Source: an uncultured Isoptericola sp. (GTDB lineage: Bacteria > Actinomycetota > Actinomycetes > Actinomycetales > Cellulomonadaceae). From it: DNA of 64,000 nucleotides. This document shows positions 1 to 10,833 of the stretch, one piece after another; position 1 is the stretch's first letter, and each line of letters begins with the position of its first letter. The notes below the pieces were generated by a model that had not been told where the DNA came from, did no database searches, and saw only the letters and a list, made by a program, of their open reading frames with translations. The stretch spans positions 496,001 through 560,000 of the forward strand of contig CANMFP010000001.1 of NCBI GenBank assembly GCA_947497265.1, given 5' to 3'. The position numbers and the translations under genes are program-made.

Positions 1-26
1 ATCAGGTACGCCAGCGGCCACGTCAT
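1..26 (-). CDS. Start of an unidentified protein, truncated by window edge
   Basis: On the minus strand an ATG at 24-26 is preceded by a good Shine-Dalgarno (GGGAGG, 6 nt spacing) and opens a reading frame beginning MTWPLAYL before it leaves the window. The hydrophobic beginning suggests a membrane protein. Eight residues are too few to name a family, so this is only a pointer that a leftward gene begins here, divergent from dps. Confidence 0.45.
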
Positions 27-247
27 CGGAAGCCTCCCTGCGCCCCAGCATAGTGACCCGCGCCACGGCGCGCCGGTCAGGAGCGTGTCCGCCGAAGGGT
101 TGCCTGCCCTGCCCCGCTCCCCCAAGGCACGCCTGTCCTTGCTGGCGGACCTGCGGAATTGTTCCTAACCTGGAATCGTTCAAGAGAACGGCGCAGCACC
201 AGCACGGTGACCGCCGCCGGGCGATCCCCGAGAGAGCGAGGAACATC

Positions 248-733
248 ATGTCCGCACCGTCGATCCATCGCAGCACGCACCGGGCCGAGGCGTCGGAGAA
301 GCTCCACGCCCACCTGCAGCGGGTCCTCGTGGCCCTCGTCGACCTGCACGTCCAGGGCAAGCAGGCCCACTGGAACGTCACGGGGCGCGGGTTCCGCGAC
401 CTGCACCTCCAGCTCGACGAGCTGGTCGACGTCGCCCGCGAGCACAGCGACACCGTCGCCGAGCGTCTGCGGGCGCTGCAGGCCGTGCCGGACGGCCGCA
501 CCGAGACCGTCGCCACGAAGACCGACCTCTCGCCCTACCCTGCCGGGCTGGTGTCGGTGGGCGACACCGTGGACGCGGTCGTCGAGCGCGTGGCGCAGAC
601 CGTCGAGGTCGTCCGCGACGTGCACGACGAGGTCGACGCCGAGGACCCGACCTCGGCCGACCTCCTGCACGAGATCATCGCCGACCTGGAGAAGCAGGCC
701 TGGATGATCTCCTCGGAGAACTCCGAGGTCTGA
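248..733 (+). CDS. dps: Dps-family DNA-binding ferritin-like protein
   Basis: A 161-residue Dps/ferritin-like protein. The family forms dodecamers that oxidise and store iron and coat DNA in starved or oxidatively stressed cells. The inter-subunit ferroxidase residues are visible: H41 in AHWN, H53 and D57 in the DLHLQLDE segment, and D68 and E72 in SDTVAERL. The start is the ATG at 248, preceded by GAGCGAGGA; the frame is open further upstream but those codons have no ribosome site and unlikely composition. Length is normal for Dps. The gene is monocistronic and ends at a strong palindromic terminator shared with convergent gdhA. Confidence 0.93.
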   Translation: MSAPSIHRSTHRAEASEKLHAHLQRVLVALVDLHVQGKQAHWNVTGRGFRDLHLQLDELVDVAREHSDTVAERLRALQAVPDGRTETVATKTDLSPYPAGLVSVGDTVDAVVERVAQTVEVVRDVHDEVDAEDPTSADLLHEIIADLEKQAWMISSENSEV

Positions 734-757
734 GCACCGCGGTGGCCCCGCGCAGCA

Positions 758-795
758 CGACGGCGCGGCTCCTCGATCGAGGAGCCGCGCCGTCG
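758..795. terminator. Bidirectional intrinsic terminator, dps/gdhA
   Basis: A perfect 38-bp palindrome with 17-bp arms (758-774 and 779-795) around a GATC centre lies between the convergent ends of dps and gdhA. There is no U-tract on either side, as is usual in very GC-rich actinobacteria. Confidence 0.85.
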
Positions 796-830
796 GCGCG
801 TCCGGGGCCGTCGCCTCCGGTGCTGTCGGG

Positions 831-2204
<1,374 letters not shown>

Positions 2205-2245
2205 TCACGGCGCGCCCCTGGTGCTCCGGCCAGCATGACGATCTC

Positions 2246-2262
2246 ATTCGCGCATGGCGAAT
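2246..2262. promoter_or_regulatory. Inverted repeat upstream of gdhA
   Basis: ATTCGC-N5-GCGAAT is a perfect 6+6 dyad in the 136-bp gap between purL and gdhA, 78-94 bp before the gdhA start. The TTCGC/GCGAA arms resemble sites of IclR-type regulators, but no regulator gene adjoins it, so the cognate protein is unknown. Confidence 0.5.
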
Positions 2263-2304
2263 CGTCCCGGAACGTGAGACGGCGAACCGGGCGCACGGCG
2301 ACGA

Positions 2305-4650
2305 TCAACCGAAGATGCGCGGCAGGGTGGCCTCGTGCACCTCGCGCGCCTCGTCCAGCGCGATCGCGAACGACTCGGCGCCGAACGACACCGTGACCGT
2401 GTCGCCGCCGGTCTCGCCGATCCGCGCGACCGGCACACCGGCCGCCTCGGCCGCCGCGACGATCTGGGCCTCCCGCTCCGGCGCCACCGCGACCAGCGCG
2501 CGTGCGGTGGTCTCGCTGAACAGCGCAGCGAACGGCGTCACGCCGTCACGGCCGGTGACCGCGTCGAGCGAGGCGGTCACGCCGACACCGTAGCGCAGCG
2601 AGGCCTCGAGCAACGACTGCACGAGCCCGCCCTCGGACAGGTCGTGCGCCGCCGTCGCCGCCTGCGAGCGGCGCGCCTCCACGAGCACGCCGGCCAGCGC
2701 ACGCTCGGCCTCGAGGTCGACCCGCGGGGGCAGCCCGCCGAGGTGGCGGTGCACGACGTCGGCCCAGGCGGACCCGTCGAGCTCGTCGGCGGTGGCGCCC
2801 AGCAGCAGCACCGACAGACCCGCGGCGCGCCAGCCCGAGGGCAGCGCGGTGCGCACGTCCTCGATGACACCGAGGACGCCGACCACCGGCGTCGGGTGGA
2901 TCGACGAGTCGATCTGCCCGGGCTCACCCGAGCCGTTGTACAGCGAGACGTTGCCGCCGGTGACGGGCACGCCCAGCTCCTGGCACGCGTCGGCCAGGCC
3001 CTCGATCGCCTCGACGAGCTGCCACATCGAGTCAGGGTGCTCCGGCGAGCCGAAGTTGAGGCAGTCGGTGACGGCGAGCGGCGTCGCGCCCGTCGTCGCC
3101 ACGTTACGGTAGGCCTCGGCGAGCGCGAGGCGTGCGCCGGCCCGCGGATCGAGCTTGCCGTAGCGGCCGTTGGCGTCGGTGGCCAGAGCGACGCCCAGGC
3201 CGGTGGACTCGTCCACGCGCACCACGCCGCCGTCGTCGGGCTGGGACAGCGCGGTGTTGCCCTGGACGTAACGGTCGTACTGGTCGGTCACCCAGGCGGG
3301 TGAGGCGAGGTTGGGCGAGGCGAGCAGGCGCAGCGCCGTGGACCGCAGCTCGTCGGCGGTCTCCGGGCGGGCCAGCCCGAGGCCGGCCACGGACGCCCGC
3401 TGCAGGTCGTCCTGCCAGGCGGGGCGCGCGTAGGGGCGGTCGTAGACGGGGCCCTCGTGCGCGACGGTCCGCGGGTCGACGTCGACGATGCGCTGGCCGT
3501 GGTGGTCGATGGTGAGGCGGCCGGAACCGTTGACCTCGCCGATCACGGACGTCTCGACGTCCCACCGGTCGGTGATGGCCAGGAACGCGTCGAGCTTCTC
3601 CGGCGTGACGACCGCCATCATCCGCTCCTGCGACTCCGACATGAGGATCTCGCCGGCGTTCAGCGACGGGTCGCGCAGCAGCACGTCGTCGAGGTCGACG
3701 TGCATGCCGCCGTCGCCGTTCGAGGCGAGCTCGGAGGTGGCGCAGGAGATGCCGGCCGCACCGAGGTCCTGGATGCCCTCGACGACCTTCGCCGCGTAGA
3801 GATCCAGGCAGCACTCGATGAGCACCTTCTCCATGAAGGGGTCGCCCACCTGCACGCTCGGGCGCTTCGCGGGGACGCCGTCCTCGAAGGTCTCGGACGC
3901 GAGGATGGACGCCCCGCCGATGCCGTCGCCGCCGGTGCGCGCACCGAAGAGGATCACCTTGTTGCCGGTGCCGGAGGCGTTGGCGAGGTGGATGTCCTCG
4001 TGCCGCAGCACGCCCAGGCACAGCGCGTTGACGAGGGGGTTGCCCTGGTAGGAGGCGTCGAACACGAGCTCGCCGCCGATGTTCGGCAGGCCGAGCGAGT
4101 TGCCGTACCCGCCGACGCCGGAGACGACGCCGTGCACGACCCGCGCCGTGTCGGGGTGGTCGACCGCACCGAACCGCAGCTGGTCCATCACGGCCACGGG
4201 GCGGGCGCCCATCGAGATGATGTCGCGCACGATGCCACCGACGCCGGTGGCGGCGCCCTGGTACGGCTCGACGTAGCTCGGGTGGTTGTGCGACTCGACC
4301 TTGAAGGTGACGGCCCAGCCGTCGCCGATGTCGACGACGCCGGCGTTCTCGCCGATGCCGACGAGCAGGTGCTCGGTCATCTCGGGCGTGACCCGCTCGC
4401 CGAACTTGCGCAGGTGGTTCTTCGACGACTTGTAGGAGCAGTGCTCGGACCACATCACCGAGTACATCGCGAGCTCGGCGGCCGTCGGGCGGCGCCCGAG
4501 GATGGCGCGGATCCGCTGGTACTCCTCGGCCTTGAGCCCGAGCTCGCCGTACGGCTGGGTCTCGTCGGGGTTCGCGGCGGCGTTCTCGACGGTGTCGAGC
4601 GTCGGGCGCAGGGGCGGCGCGGTGTCGGCGCGGTCGGCAGCGGCGGTCAT
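2305..4650 (-). CDS. purL: Phosphoribosylformylglycinamidine synthase II
   Basis: The large subunit (small-type PurL, about 781 residues) of the FGAM synthase complex, which converts FGAR to FGAM using ammonia from PurQ, with PurS as scaffold. It contains the AIR-synthase-like repeats with motifs such as [10 protein letters not shown] near the N-terminus, KVESHNHPS and [14 protein letters not shown]. Two ATGs are close together; the one at 4650 has GAGGG at 6 nt spacing while the ATG at 4656 abuts it, so 4650 is preferred. purL lies 25 kb from purQ and purS in this window and is therefore transcribed separately. Confidence 0.97.
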   Translation of the reverse strand: MTAAADRADTAPPLRPTLDTVENAAANPDETQPYGELGLKAEEYQRIRAILGRRPTAAELAMYSVMWSEHCSYKSSKNHLRKFGERVTPEMTEHLLVGIGENAGVVDIGDGWAVTFKVESHNHPSYVEPYQGAATGVGGIVRDIISMGARPVAVMDQLRFGAVDHPDTARVVHGVVSGVGGYGNSLGLPNIGGELVFDASYQGNPLVNALCLGVLRHEDIHLANASGTGNKVILFGARTGGDGIGGASILASETFEDGVPAKRPSVQVGDPFMEKVLIECCLDLYAAKVVEGIQDLGAAGISCATSELASNGDGGMHVDLDDVLLRDPSLNAGEILMSESQERMMAVVTPEKLDAFLAITDRWDVETSVIGEVNGSGRLTIDHHGQRIVDVDPRTVAHEGPVYDRPYARPAWQDDLQRASVAGLGLARPETADELRSTALRLLASPNLASPAWVTDQYDRYVQGNTALSQPDDGGVVRVDESTGLGVALATDANGRYGKLDPRAGARLALAEAYRNVATTGATPLAVTDCLNFGSPEHPDSMWQLVEAIEGLADACQELGVPVTGGNVSLYNGSGEPGQIDSSIHPTPVVGVLGVIEDVRTALPSGWRAAGLSVLLLGATADELDGSAWADVVHRHLGGLPPRVDLEAERALAGVLVEARRSQAATAAHDLSEGGLVQSLLEASLRYGVGVTASLDAVTGRDGVTPFAALFSETTARALVAVAPEREAQIVAAAEAAGVPVARIGETGGDTVTVSFGAESFAIALDEAREVHEATLPRIFG

Positions 4651-4819
4651 CAACATCCCTCGGTTCGCACGGGGCGCCGGACCGGGTGATCTCCGTGCGC
4701 ACGCGGCGGTCGCCGCACGCCCACGGAATCCGGCGTCGGTCCGGGCCAGGTCGCGCGCGACCCCGTGCCCCGACGACGTGCCACGAGCGCGGCTCGACGC
4801 GGGACGGGGCGGCGCAGGC

Positions 4820-5389
4820 TCAGTCTACCGGGGCGGCGGCGGTACCCGACGCGGCGGTAGGAGCGTCCGAGGAGACCGTGACGACGTGCGTCGCGGCGTC
4901 GTCGTCCTCCCTCGAGAGCTCCTCCGCCATCGCCAGCAGGAAATCGCGGACAGCCGGCCGCGCCGACGCCGGGACGGTCCGGGCGACGTCGAGCATGCGC
5001 GAGTGCATGCCCCCGAGGCGTTCCCGCACCTCGTGGTGGACGTCGGGGGTGACCCGGAGCACCACGGAGCGGCGGTCGTCGGGGTGCGGTCCGCGTTCCA
5101 GGTGGCCCGACCGGCAGAGCCGGTCGACGAGCTTGGTGGTGGCGGCGGTGGAGACGTCGAGGTGCGTGCTGAGCATCCGGGGGGTCGCCGGCACGTCGGT
5201 GTGCTCACGCTCGATCACGAACCGCAGCGCGCGGAGGTCGTTGACGTTCATGCCCATGTCGCGGCTCGCGCGCTGCCGCATGGCCTCGTCGGCCCGGCGG
5301 AGGGTGCGCACGGCCTCGAGGAGGTCGCGCAGGTCCTCATCGGCGGGTCCGTACCAGTACCGCGACGTCCCGCTGCTCGGCTGGGTCAC
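4820..5389 (-). CDS. MarR-family regulator, CrtR-like carotenoid repressor
   Basis: A 189-residue MarR-family winged-helix protein. The core fold occupies about residues 30-150, with the HTH and wing visible as [36 protein letters not shown], followed by an Ala/Asp-rich tail. It is transcribed divergently from the carotenoid operon 82 bp away. In Corynebacterium glutamicum the MarR protein CrtR holds the same position, represses its own gene and the crt genes, and is released by geranylgeranyl diphosphate; a similar role is inferred here. The GTG start has no Shine-Dalgarno but has TACGCT 6 nt upstream, so the mRNA is probably leaderless. Confidence 0.85.
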   Translation of the reverse strand: MTQPSSGTSRYWYGPADEDLRDLLEAVRTLRRADEAMRQRASRDMGMNVNDLRALRFVIEREHTDVPATPRMLSTHLDVSTAATTKLVDRLCRSGHLERGPHPDDRRSVVLRVTPDVHHEVRERLGGMHSRMLDVARTVPASARPAVRDFLLAMAEELSREDDDAATHVVTVSSDAPTAASGTAAAPVD

Positions 5390-5395
5390 GGGGAC

Positions 5396-5438
5396 AGCGT
5401 AGCCCTGTCGTGGTTATTATCTAACCTGGCAAGATACT
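5396..5438. promoter_or_regulatory. Divergent crtR/crt promoter with operator candidates
   Basis: This AT-rich stretch separates the MarR gene from crtB. It holds the MarR -10 (TACGCT on the minus strand, 5396-5401), a 5+5 dyad GGTTA-TTATC-TAACC (5412-5426), and GATACT (5433-5438), the probable crt -10. The GGTTA arm lies where the crt -35 should be, so a bound dimer would block the crt promoter and probably its own. A second small dyad, AAG-ATA-CTT, overlaps the crt -10. Confidence 0.65.
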
Positions 5439-5471
5439 TTCCAAGTGTTCTAGTTCCCCGAGGAGAAGGCC

Positions 5472-6383
5472 GTGAGCAGGCAGAGCCCGGCGCCTTGCGC
5501 CATGCTGGAAGACGTGCTGGCGAGGGCGGGGCGAGCGGCGACGGCCACCGAGTACGACCGTGCCGCGCGACGGACGGCTGCCGTCGTCGTCGACACCTAC
5601 TCGACGTCGTTCGGATGGGCCTGCCGACTCCTCGGGCCCTCGGTGCGGGACCACGTCCGTGCCGTCTACGCCCTCGTCCGGGTCGCGGACGAGATCGTCG
5701 ACGACATCGCCGCCGACCTGACGGTCGCGCAGCGCGAGGAGCTGCTCACCGGGCTCGAGGAGGAGGTCGCCTTCGCCGCGAAGCGCGGCTACAGCCACAA
5801 CCTCGTGGTCCACGGGTTCGTCAGGACCGCACGGCGATACGGGATCGGTCCCGACCTGGTCGACCCGTTCTTCGCGTCGATGCGCACGGACCTGTCCGTC
5901 ACCCGGCACGACGACGAGAGCTTCGCGCGCTACGTGCACGGCTCGGCGGAGGTCGTCGGGCTCATGTGCCTGCGCATCTTCGTCGACGGGGCCGACGGCG
6001 CCTACGCACGCCGGGCGGCCGGCGCGGCCCGCCTCGGCGCGGCCTTCCAGAAGGTGAACTTCCTGCGCGACCTGGCCGACGACGTCGACGGCCGCGGGCG
6101 GAGCTACTTCCCCGGGCTCGACCCCGCGGCGTTCGACGACGCCACGAAGGACCGGCTGCTCGACGACATCGAGGCCGACCTGGCCGTCGCCCGGCGCGCG
6201 ATCCGGGACCTGCCGCGGTCCAGCCGGGTGGCCGTGCAGCTCGCGCACGACCTCTTCGCCGAGCTGACCCGTCGGATGCGCGGCACGCCCGCCGCCGTGC
6301 TGCGGCACCAGCGCGTGCGCGTGCCCGACGTCGTCAAGCTCCGCCAGGCGGCGCGCGCGGTGAGCCGGGAGATGACCCGATGA
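5472..6383 (+). CDS. crtB: Phytoene synthase
   Basis: A 303-residue trans-isoprenyl diphosphate head-to-head synthase that condenses two geranylgeranyl diphosphates to phytoene, the first committed carotenoid step. Both Asp-rich magnesium-binding motifs are present: DEIVD at residues 73-77 and DLADD at 200-204. The GTG start follows a strong AGGAGAAGG. Its stop overlaps the next ATG (ATGA). It is the first gene of a five-gene operon in which every junction overlaps, so the products are probably made in fixed proportion. No GGPP synthase gene (crtE) is present in the window. Confidence 0.95.
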   Translation: MSRQSPAPCAMLEDVLARAGRAATATEYDRAARRTAAVVVDTYSTSFGWACRLLGPSVRDHVRAVYALVRVADEIVDDIAADLTVAQREELLTGLEEEVAFAAKRGYSHNLVVHGFVRTARRYGIGPDLVDPFFASMRTDLSVTRHDDESFARYVHGSAEVVGLMCLRIFVDGADGAYARRAAGAARLGAAFQKVNFLRDLADDVDGRGRSYFPGLDPAAFDDATKDRLLDDIEADLAVARRAIRDLPRSSRVAVQLAHDLFAELTRRMRGTPAAVLRHQRVRVPDVVKLRQAARAVSREMTR

Positions 6384-7984
6384 GGGTCGTCGTCGTCGGC
6401 GGCGGGATCGCCGGCCTGGCGACCGCCGGGCTCCTGGCCCGCGAGGGGCACGACGTCGAGGTCCTCGAGCGCCAGGACGCCGTCGGGGGACGCGCCGGCT
6501 CGTGGGAGTCGGGCGGCTTCCGCTTCGACACCGGCCCGTCCTGGTACCTGATGCCCGAGGTGTTCGACCGCTGGTTCCGGCTCATGGGCAGCAGCGCGGA
6601 GGCGGAGCTGGACCCCCGACCGCTCGACCCCGCCTACCGGGTGTTCTTCGACGGGCACGCGGGGCCCTTCGACGTGGCACCGGACCGCGCGCGCAACGTC
6701 GCTGCCTTCGAAGCCGTCGAACCCGGTGCCGGGGCACGGCTGGACCGCTACCTCGACTCGGCGCACGACACCTACGACATGGCGATGCGGCACTTCCTGT
6801 ACACGACCTTCGCGTCGTGGCGGGGCCTCGCCTCGCGCGACGTGCTGACCCGCCTGCCGCGCCTCGGGACGCTCCTGGGCCGGTCGCTCGAGTCGTTCGT
6901 CGCCGGCAGGTTCGACGACGTCCGGCTGCGCCAGCTCCTCGGCTACCCGGCCGTGTTCCTCGGGTCCTCGCCGCAGCGTGCGCCCAGCATGTACCACCTC
7001 ATGAGCGCGCTCGACCTGGACGGCGGCGTGCGGTACCCGCAGGGCGGCTTCCACGCCGTCGTCACCGCCGTCGCGCGCCTGACCGAGGACGCGGAAGCAC
7101 GCGTCCGCACGGGTGCCCGCGTCACGGCGATCACGACGGCGCCCGGCCCCGGACCCGCCGGCGTCCCGGCCCCGCGCGGCCCCCGGGCGCACGCCACCGG
7201 GGTGCGGTGGACCGACGACACCGGCGCCGAGCACCAGACGCGTGCCGACGTCGTCGTCGCCGCCGCCGACCTGCACCACGTCGAGACCGAGCTGCTGCCG
7301 CCCCCGCTGCAGACCTACCCGCAGCGCTGGTGGGACCGGCGCGACCCCGGGCCCGGCGGCGTGCTCGCACTGCTGGGCGTCCGCGGGCGGCTTCCCGGGC
7401 TGGCCCACCACTCGCTGTTCTTCACCCGCGACTGGCACGCGAACTTCGGTGACATCGCCGCAGGGCGCGTGCCCGACCCGGCATCGCTGTACGTGTGCGC
7501 GCCCTCGCGCACCGACCCGACGGTCGCACCCGACGGCGACGAGAACCTGTTCGTCCTCGTGCCCGTCCCGGCCGACCCGGCGCTCGGCCGTGGCGGGGTC
7601 GACGGTGCCGGCGACGCCCGGATCGAGCAGGTCGCCGACGCCGCGATCGAGCGCGTCGCCGAGCAGGCAGGCGTGCCGGACCTGGCCGAGCGTGTCACGG
7701 TGCGCCGCACCCTCGGTCCCGGGGACTTCGCCGCTGACCTGTCCGCGTGGTCCGGCGGGATGCTCGGACCCGCGCACACGCTGCGCCAGAGCGCCATGTT
7801 CCGCGCCGGCAACCGGTCGCGCCGCGTGACCGGGCTGCTCTACGCGGGCGGATCGACCATCCCCGGCGTGGGGCTGCCCATGTGCCTCATCAGTGCCGAG
7901 CTGGTGCTCAAGCGCCTGCGGGGCGACACGAGCAGCGGCCCCGTACCGCTCCCCGGCCCCACCGCGACGGCGGAGGTCCCGTGA
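6380..7984 (+). CDS. crtI: Phytoene desaturase
   Basis: A 534-residue FAD-dependent CrtI-type desaturase/isomerase converting phytoene to lycopene. The N-terminal dinucleotide-binding motif GGGIAGLATA begins at about residue 7, followed by the family-typical VGGRAGSW and FDTGPSWYLMP; the C-terminal FAD motif YAGGSTIPGVGLPM is intact. The ATG overlaps the crtB stop by 4 nt, and its own stop overlaps the next gene's GTG. The position between crtB and the C50 cyclase/elongase genes matches the decaprenoxanthin operon of Corynebacterium. Confidence 0.96.
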   Translation: MRVVVVGGGIAGLATAGLLAREGHDVEVLERQDAVGGRAGSWESGGFRFDTGPSWYLMPEVFDRWFRLMGSSAEAELDPRPLDPAYRVFFDGHAGPFDVAPDRARNVAAFEAVEPGAGARLDRYLDSAHDTYDMAMRHFLYTTFASWRGLASRDVLTRLPRLGTLLGRSLESFVAGRFDDVRLRQLLGYPAVFLGSSPQRAPSMYHLMSALDLDGGVRYPQGGFHAVVTAVARLTEDAEARVRTGARVTAITTAPGPGPAGVPAPRGPRAHATGVRWTDDTGAEHQTRADVVVAAADLHHVETELLPPPLQTYPQRWWDRRDPGPGGVLALLGVRGRLPGLAHHSLFFTRDWHANFGDIAAGRVPDPASLYVCAPSRTDPTVAPDGDENLFVLVPVPADPALGRGGVDGAGDARIEQVADAAIERVAEQAGVPDLAERVTVRRTLGPGDFAADLSAWSGGMLGPAHTLRQSAMFRAGNRSRRVTGLLYAGGSTIPGVGLPMCLISAELVLKRLRGDTSSGPVPLPGPTATAEVP

Positions 7985-8328
7985 GCTGGGACCAGCTCGT
8001 GTACCTCGCTCTGCTGCTCGGAGCCCTGGCCTGCATGGCCCTGATCGACCACCGCGCACGCCTGCTCCTCTTCTCGGCGCACCCGGTGCGCGGCGCCGCC
8101 GTGCTTCTTGCCGGGACGGCCGTGTTCCTCGCCTGGGACGTCGTGGCGATCGCGGAGGGCTACTACGAGCGGGGCGGTGCCGCGATGACCGGCATCGAGC
8201 TCGCCCCGCACCTGCCGCTCGAGGAGCTGTTCTTCATCCTGTTCCTCTGCTACGTCACGCTCGTGCTGCACGGGCTGCTGGCACGATGGGCCACCCGGAG
8301 GACGAGCCGAGGAAGGACGGTCCGATGA
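7981..8328 (+). CDS. crtYe: Lycopene/C50-carotenoid cyclase subunit A
   Basis: A 115-residue membrane protein with three predicted helices, belonging to the small heterodimeric lycopene-cyclase subunits (CrtYc/CrtYe/LbtA). The signature PLEE occurs at residues 79-82. The two subunits together cyclise the ends of lycopene or its C50 derivative. The GTG start overlaps the crtI stop (GTGA), and the gene ends in an ATGA overlap with the second subunit. The neighbouring elongase argues for a C50 epsilon-cyclase (CrtYe type) rather than a beta-carotene cyclase; ring type cannot be read from sequence alone. Confidence 0.85.
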   Translation: MSWDQLVYLALLLGALACMALIDHRARLLLFSAHPVRGAAVLLAGTAVFLAWDVVAIAEGYYERGGAAMTGIELAPHLPLEELFFILFLCYVTLVLHGLLARWATRRTSRGRTVR

Positions 8329-8636
8329 CGTACGCGCTGCTCGCCGTCGTGGTCGTCGCCGCCTGCCTGGCGCTCGCCGTCGCGGCCTCCGTGGCACGCG
8401 GGCTGGGCCCGCGGTGGTGGGCCCTGGTCGCTGTGACGGCCGCCGTCCTGGTCGTGCTGACGATCGTGTTCGACAGCCTGATGATCGCCGCGGACCTGTT
8501 CCGCTACGGCGACGGCGCCCTGCTCGGCCCCCGGGTCTGGCTCACGCCGGTCGAGGACCTGGCGTGGCCGGTCGTGGCCGCGCTGCTGCTGCCGAGCCTG
8601 TGGGCGCTGATCACACCGCGGGAGGCGCCCGCATGA
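8325..8636 (+). CDS. crtYf: Lycopene/C50-carotenoid cyclase subunit B
   Basis: A 103-residue partner of the preceding cyclase subunit, again three hydrophobic helices, with the related signature PVED at residues 75-78. Both subunits are needed for activity in known systems. It overlaps its neighbours by 4 nt on each side. The fused homologue of these two proteins is the fungal/archaeal CrtY domain. Confidence 0.85.
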   Translation: MTYALLAVVVVAACLALAVAASVARGLGPRWWALVAVTAAVLVVLTIVFDSLMIAADLFRYGDGALLGPRVWLTPVEDLAWPVVAALLLPSLWALITPREAPA

Positions 8637-9529
8637 CGACCGCCGCCGACCACGGAGCGTCCGCCGCGCTGCGCCAGGTCCTCGGGTCGTCCCGCCCGGT
8701 CAGCTGGGTCAACACCGCCTACCCGTTCGCCGCCGCCTTCGTCATGGCGGGCGGCATCGCCGGCACCGGCGTCACCGAGCTGGTCCTGGGGACGCTGTAC
8801 TTCCTGGTGCCGTACAACCTGCTCATGTACGGACTGAACGACGTGTGGGACTACGAGTCCGACCTGCGCAACCCCCGCAAGGGCGGCATCGAGGGCGTGG
8901 TCCTGTCGCGCCGCTGGCACCGGCTGACCGTGTGGGCCGCCGTGGTGACCAACCTGCCGTTCCTCGGCTACCTCGTGACCGTGGGCGACGCGGCGTCGAC
9001 GGCGGTGCTCGCCGTCAGCGTGTTCGCCGTGGTCGCGTACTCGGCACCGCGCCTGCGCTTCAAGGAGCGCCCGGTGCTGGACTCCGCCACGTCCAGCACC
9101 CACTTCGTCAGCCCCGCCGTCTTCGGGGTCGCGCTGGCGGACGGTTCCTTCAGCGGACCCGTGCTGGCGGCGCTCACGGGGTTCTTCTGCTGGGGCATGG
9201 CGTCGCAGGCCTTCGGGGCGGTGCAGGACGTCGAGGCCGACCGCGCTGCCGGGATCGGGTCGGTGGCCACCTGGCTCGGCGCGGGCCGGACGGTCCGGGC
9301 GGCGATGGCCAGTTACGCCGTCGGCGGTCTGGTGCTGCTCGCCTGCGGCTGGCCGGGCATGCTGGCCGCGCTGCTGACCGTGCCGTACCTGCTGAGCATC
9401 GCGCCCTTCCGGAACCTGGCGGACGCCGACTGCGAGCGGGCGAACGCCGGCTGGCGCCGGTTCCTGTGGCTCAACATCGTCACCGGGTTCCTCGTCACTC
9501 AGCTGTTGATCTGGACAGCCCTGCGCTGA
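8633..9529 (+). CDS. crtEb: Lycopene elongase, UbiA-type prenyltransferase
   Basis: A 298-residue polytopic UbiA-superfamily prenyltransferase. The two Asp-rich motifs that bind the prenyl diphosphate are visible: NDVWDYESD (69-77) and DVEAD (199-203). Beside crtB, crtI and two cyclase subunits the expected activity is addition of C5 units to lycopene, giving flavuxanthin and then a C50 pigment such as decaprenoxanthin. The last 35 bp overlap the 3' end of the convergent gene, so there is no room for an operon terminator. Confidence 0.92.
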   Translation: MTTAADHGASAALRQVLGSSRPVSWVNTAYPFAAAFVMAGGIAGTGVTELVLGTLYFLVPYNLLMYGLNDVWDYESDLRNPRKGGIEGVVLSRRWHRLTVWAAVVTNLPFLGYLVTVGDAASTAVLAVSVFAVVAYSAPRLRFKERPVLDSATSSTHFVSPAVFGVALADGSFSGPVLAALTGFFCWGMASQAFGAVQDVEADRAAGIGSVATWLGAGRTVRAAMASYAVGGLVLLACGWPGMLAALLTVPYLLSIAPFRNLADADCERANAGWRRFLWLNIVTGFLVTQLLIWTALR

Positions 9530-10049
9530 ACCGCCCCTCGACCACCGCGAGACCCGCGGTGGCCGCACCGAGCACCAGACCGACCGTCGTGTGCGGTGCC
9601 CGCACGCCGCGCGCCCGCAGGTGCTCGCCCGCGCGATACGCCCACCGCTCGCCGAGCACCGCGACGGTGCCGGCGACCGCCAGCCCACCGACGACCACGG
9701 CGCCGGTCAGCACCGGGCGGCCGGTGCCGTCGGCATCTCCCGCGCCGGTGGGGCAGGCGGGGCCCCCAGGGTCGGCAGGGTCGACGGCACCGACGGCACC
9801 GACGGCGTCACGGACGTCGCGGGCTGCAGCGCGCGCCTCGGAGCCCCCTCGCGTCGCCATGGCGAGCGCGAAGCCCGAGACGAGCACGGCGGTCTTGACG
9901 AGGGCGCGTGCGCGGCGCGAACGGACGACGTCGGGCACGGCGTACCACGCGAGCGTGGCGCCCCCGCTGATCGCCACCTCACGGAGGTCGATGCGCGGCG
10001 CGGCCGGTCCGGACGGTGCGGTGCTGGACGAGATGTCGGTCTGGCTCAT
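9495..10049 (-). CDS. Hypothetical membrane protein
   Basis: A 184-residue Ala/Gly-rich protein with about three hydrophobic segments (around VAISGGATLAWYAV, LVKTAVLVSGFALAMA and GAVVVGGLAVAGTVAVL) and a Gly/Pro/Asp-rich low-complexity stretch in the middle. I do not recognise a family. The start at the ATG 10047-10049 is chosen because codons further upstream lie in promoter-like DNA of the next gene; its ribosome site is weak. Its 3' end overlaps crtEb on the opposite strand by 35 bp. Confidence 0.6.
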   Translation of the reverse strand: MSQTDISSSTAPSGPAAPRIDLREVAISGGATLAWYAVPDVVRSRRARALVKTAVLVSGFALAMATRGGSEARAAARDVRDAVGAVGAVDPADPGGPACPTGAGDADGTGRPVLTGAVVVGGLAVAGTVAVLGERWAYRAGEHLRARGVRAPHTTVGLVLGAATAGLAVVEGRFSAGLSRSTAE

Positions 10050-10203
10050 GCCCGGGACAACGTGCCGCACCGGACCCAGGTTCCCGGCCGGTCCCGCATT
10101 GAACAACCCATGGACCACGTGACCCGTGTCCGTGAAACCGGTCACATCTTGTTCAGTTGCGGCAAGGGTTTGCTTGTGCGGCACACCGTGCTTTGATGCG
10201 CTC

Positions 10204-10677
10204 GTGGAACTTCTTCGACCATTCACCCCCGGTGCCTTCGCCTACGGGCTGGCGTCCTGGTCGTGGCTGGGCATCCACGGAAAGACGCCCCGGTTCGCCT
10301 CCCTGTTCGGCGACGTGTTCCTCGAGTCCCTCGAGGGATGGTGGTTCCTGGACACGGTGGAGGGCACGCTCGAGCTGCGCTGGCCCACCGCCGTCGAGCT
10401 CAGCGCCGAGCTCGAGTCCCCGGACGGCCGCACCGACCTCCTGCTCGAGGACCTCGTCATCGAGGCGGCCCGGTACGGCGTCGTCCCGCAGGACGACGAG
10501 GTCCTGACCTTCATGCCCCACCCGCGCCTCGGCGGTCGGTTCAGCGCCGAGAGCGTGGTCGCCGTCCGGTTCGAGCTCGCGCTGCGCCTCGCCGGCGAGG
10601 TGCACCGCCAGACCACCCCGGAGCCGTCCCCGCTGCTGCTGGGCCACAGCCTCGCAGGACGCCACACCCACACCTGA
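10204..10677 (+). CDS. DUF1851-like protein
   Basis: A 157-residue soluble protein with the look of the DUF1851 family (also called T6SS immunity Tdi1-like), seen in the block SLFGDVFLES...GWWFLDTVEG near residues 30-60. The family is widespread in actinobacteria without secretion systems, so an immunity role should not be assumed. The GTG start has no Shine-Dalgarno; TTTGAT sits 6 nt upstream and TTGCTT (10170-10175) 16 nt before that, together a good promoter for a leaderless mRNA. Confidence 0.65.
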   Translation: MELLRPFTPGAFAYGLASWSWLGIHGKTPRFASLFGDVFLESLEGWWFLDTVEGTLELRWPTAVELSAELESPDGRTDLLLEDLVIEAARYGVVPQDDEVLTFMPHPRLGGRFSAESVVAVRFELALRLAGEVHRQTTPEPSPLLLGHSLAGRHTHT

Positions 10678-10833
10678 GAAGTCTGACCTTCACGCCCCCC
10701 TGAGGTCGCTCAGAGGTCCCGACGTGGTCGGTACCGACTTGTGACCTGCGTGCGATCCCCTGCGGATGCGGCCGCAAGGTTTCTGTCGTGTCCTGGAGTA
10801 GCACGGAAGAGGCGGACCGTGGAGGTCAGGACA

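Noticed and set aside
4749..4762. 14-bp palindrome GGTCGCGCGCGACC between the MarR gene and purL
   Set aside because: Alternating CG palindromes are common in such GC-rich DNA; no promoter element or partner gene supports a site.
10204..10677. Type VI secretion immunity gene (Tdi1-like)
   Set aside because: No effector or secretion component is present; the family is broadly distributed in actinobacteria, so the name is not a functional guide here.
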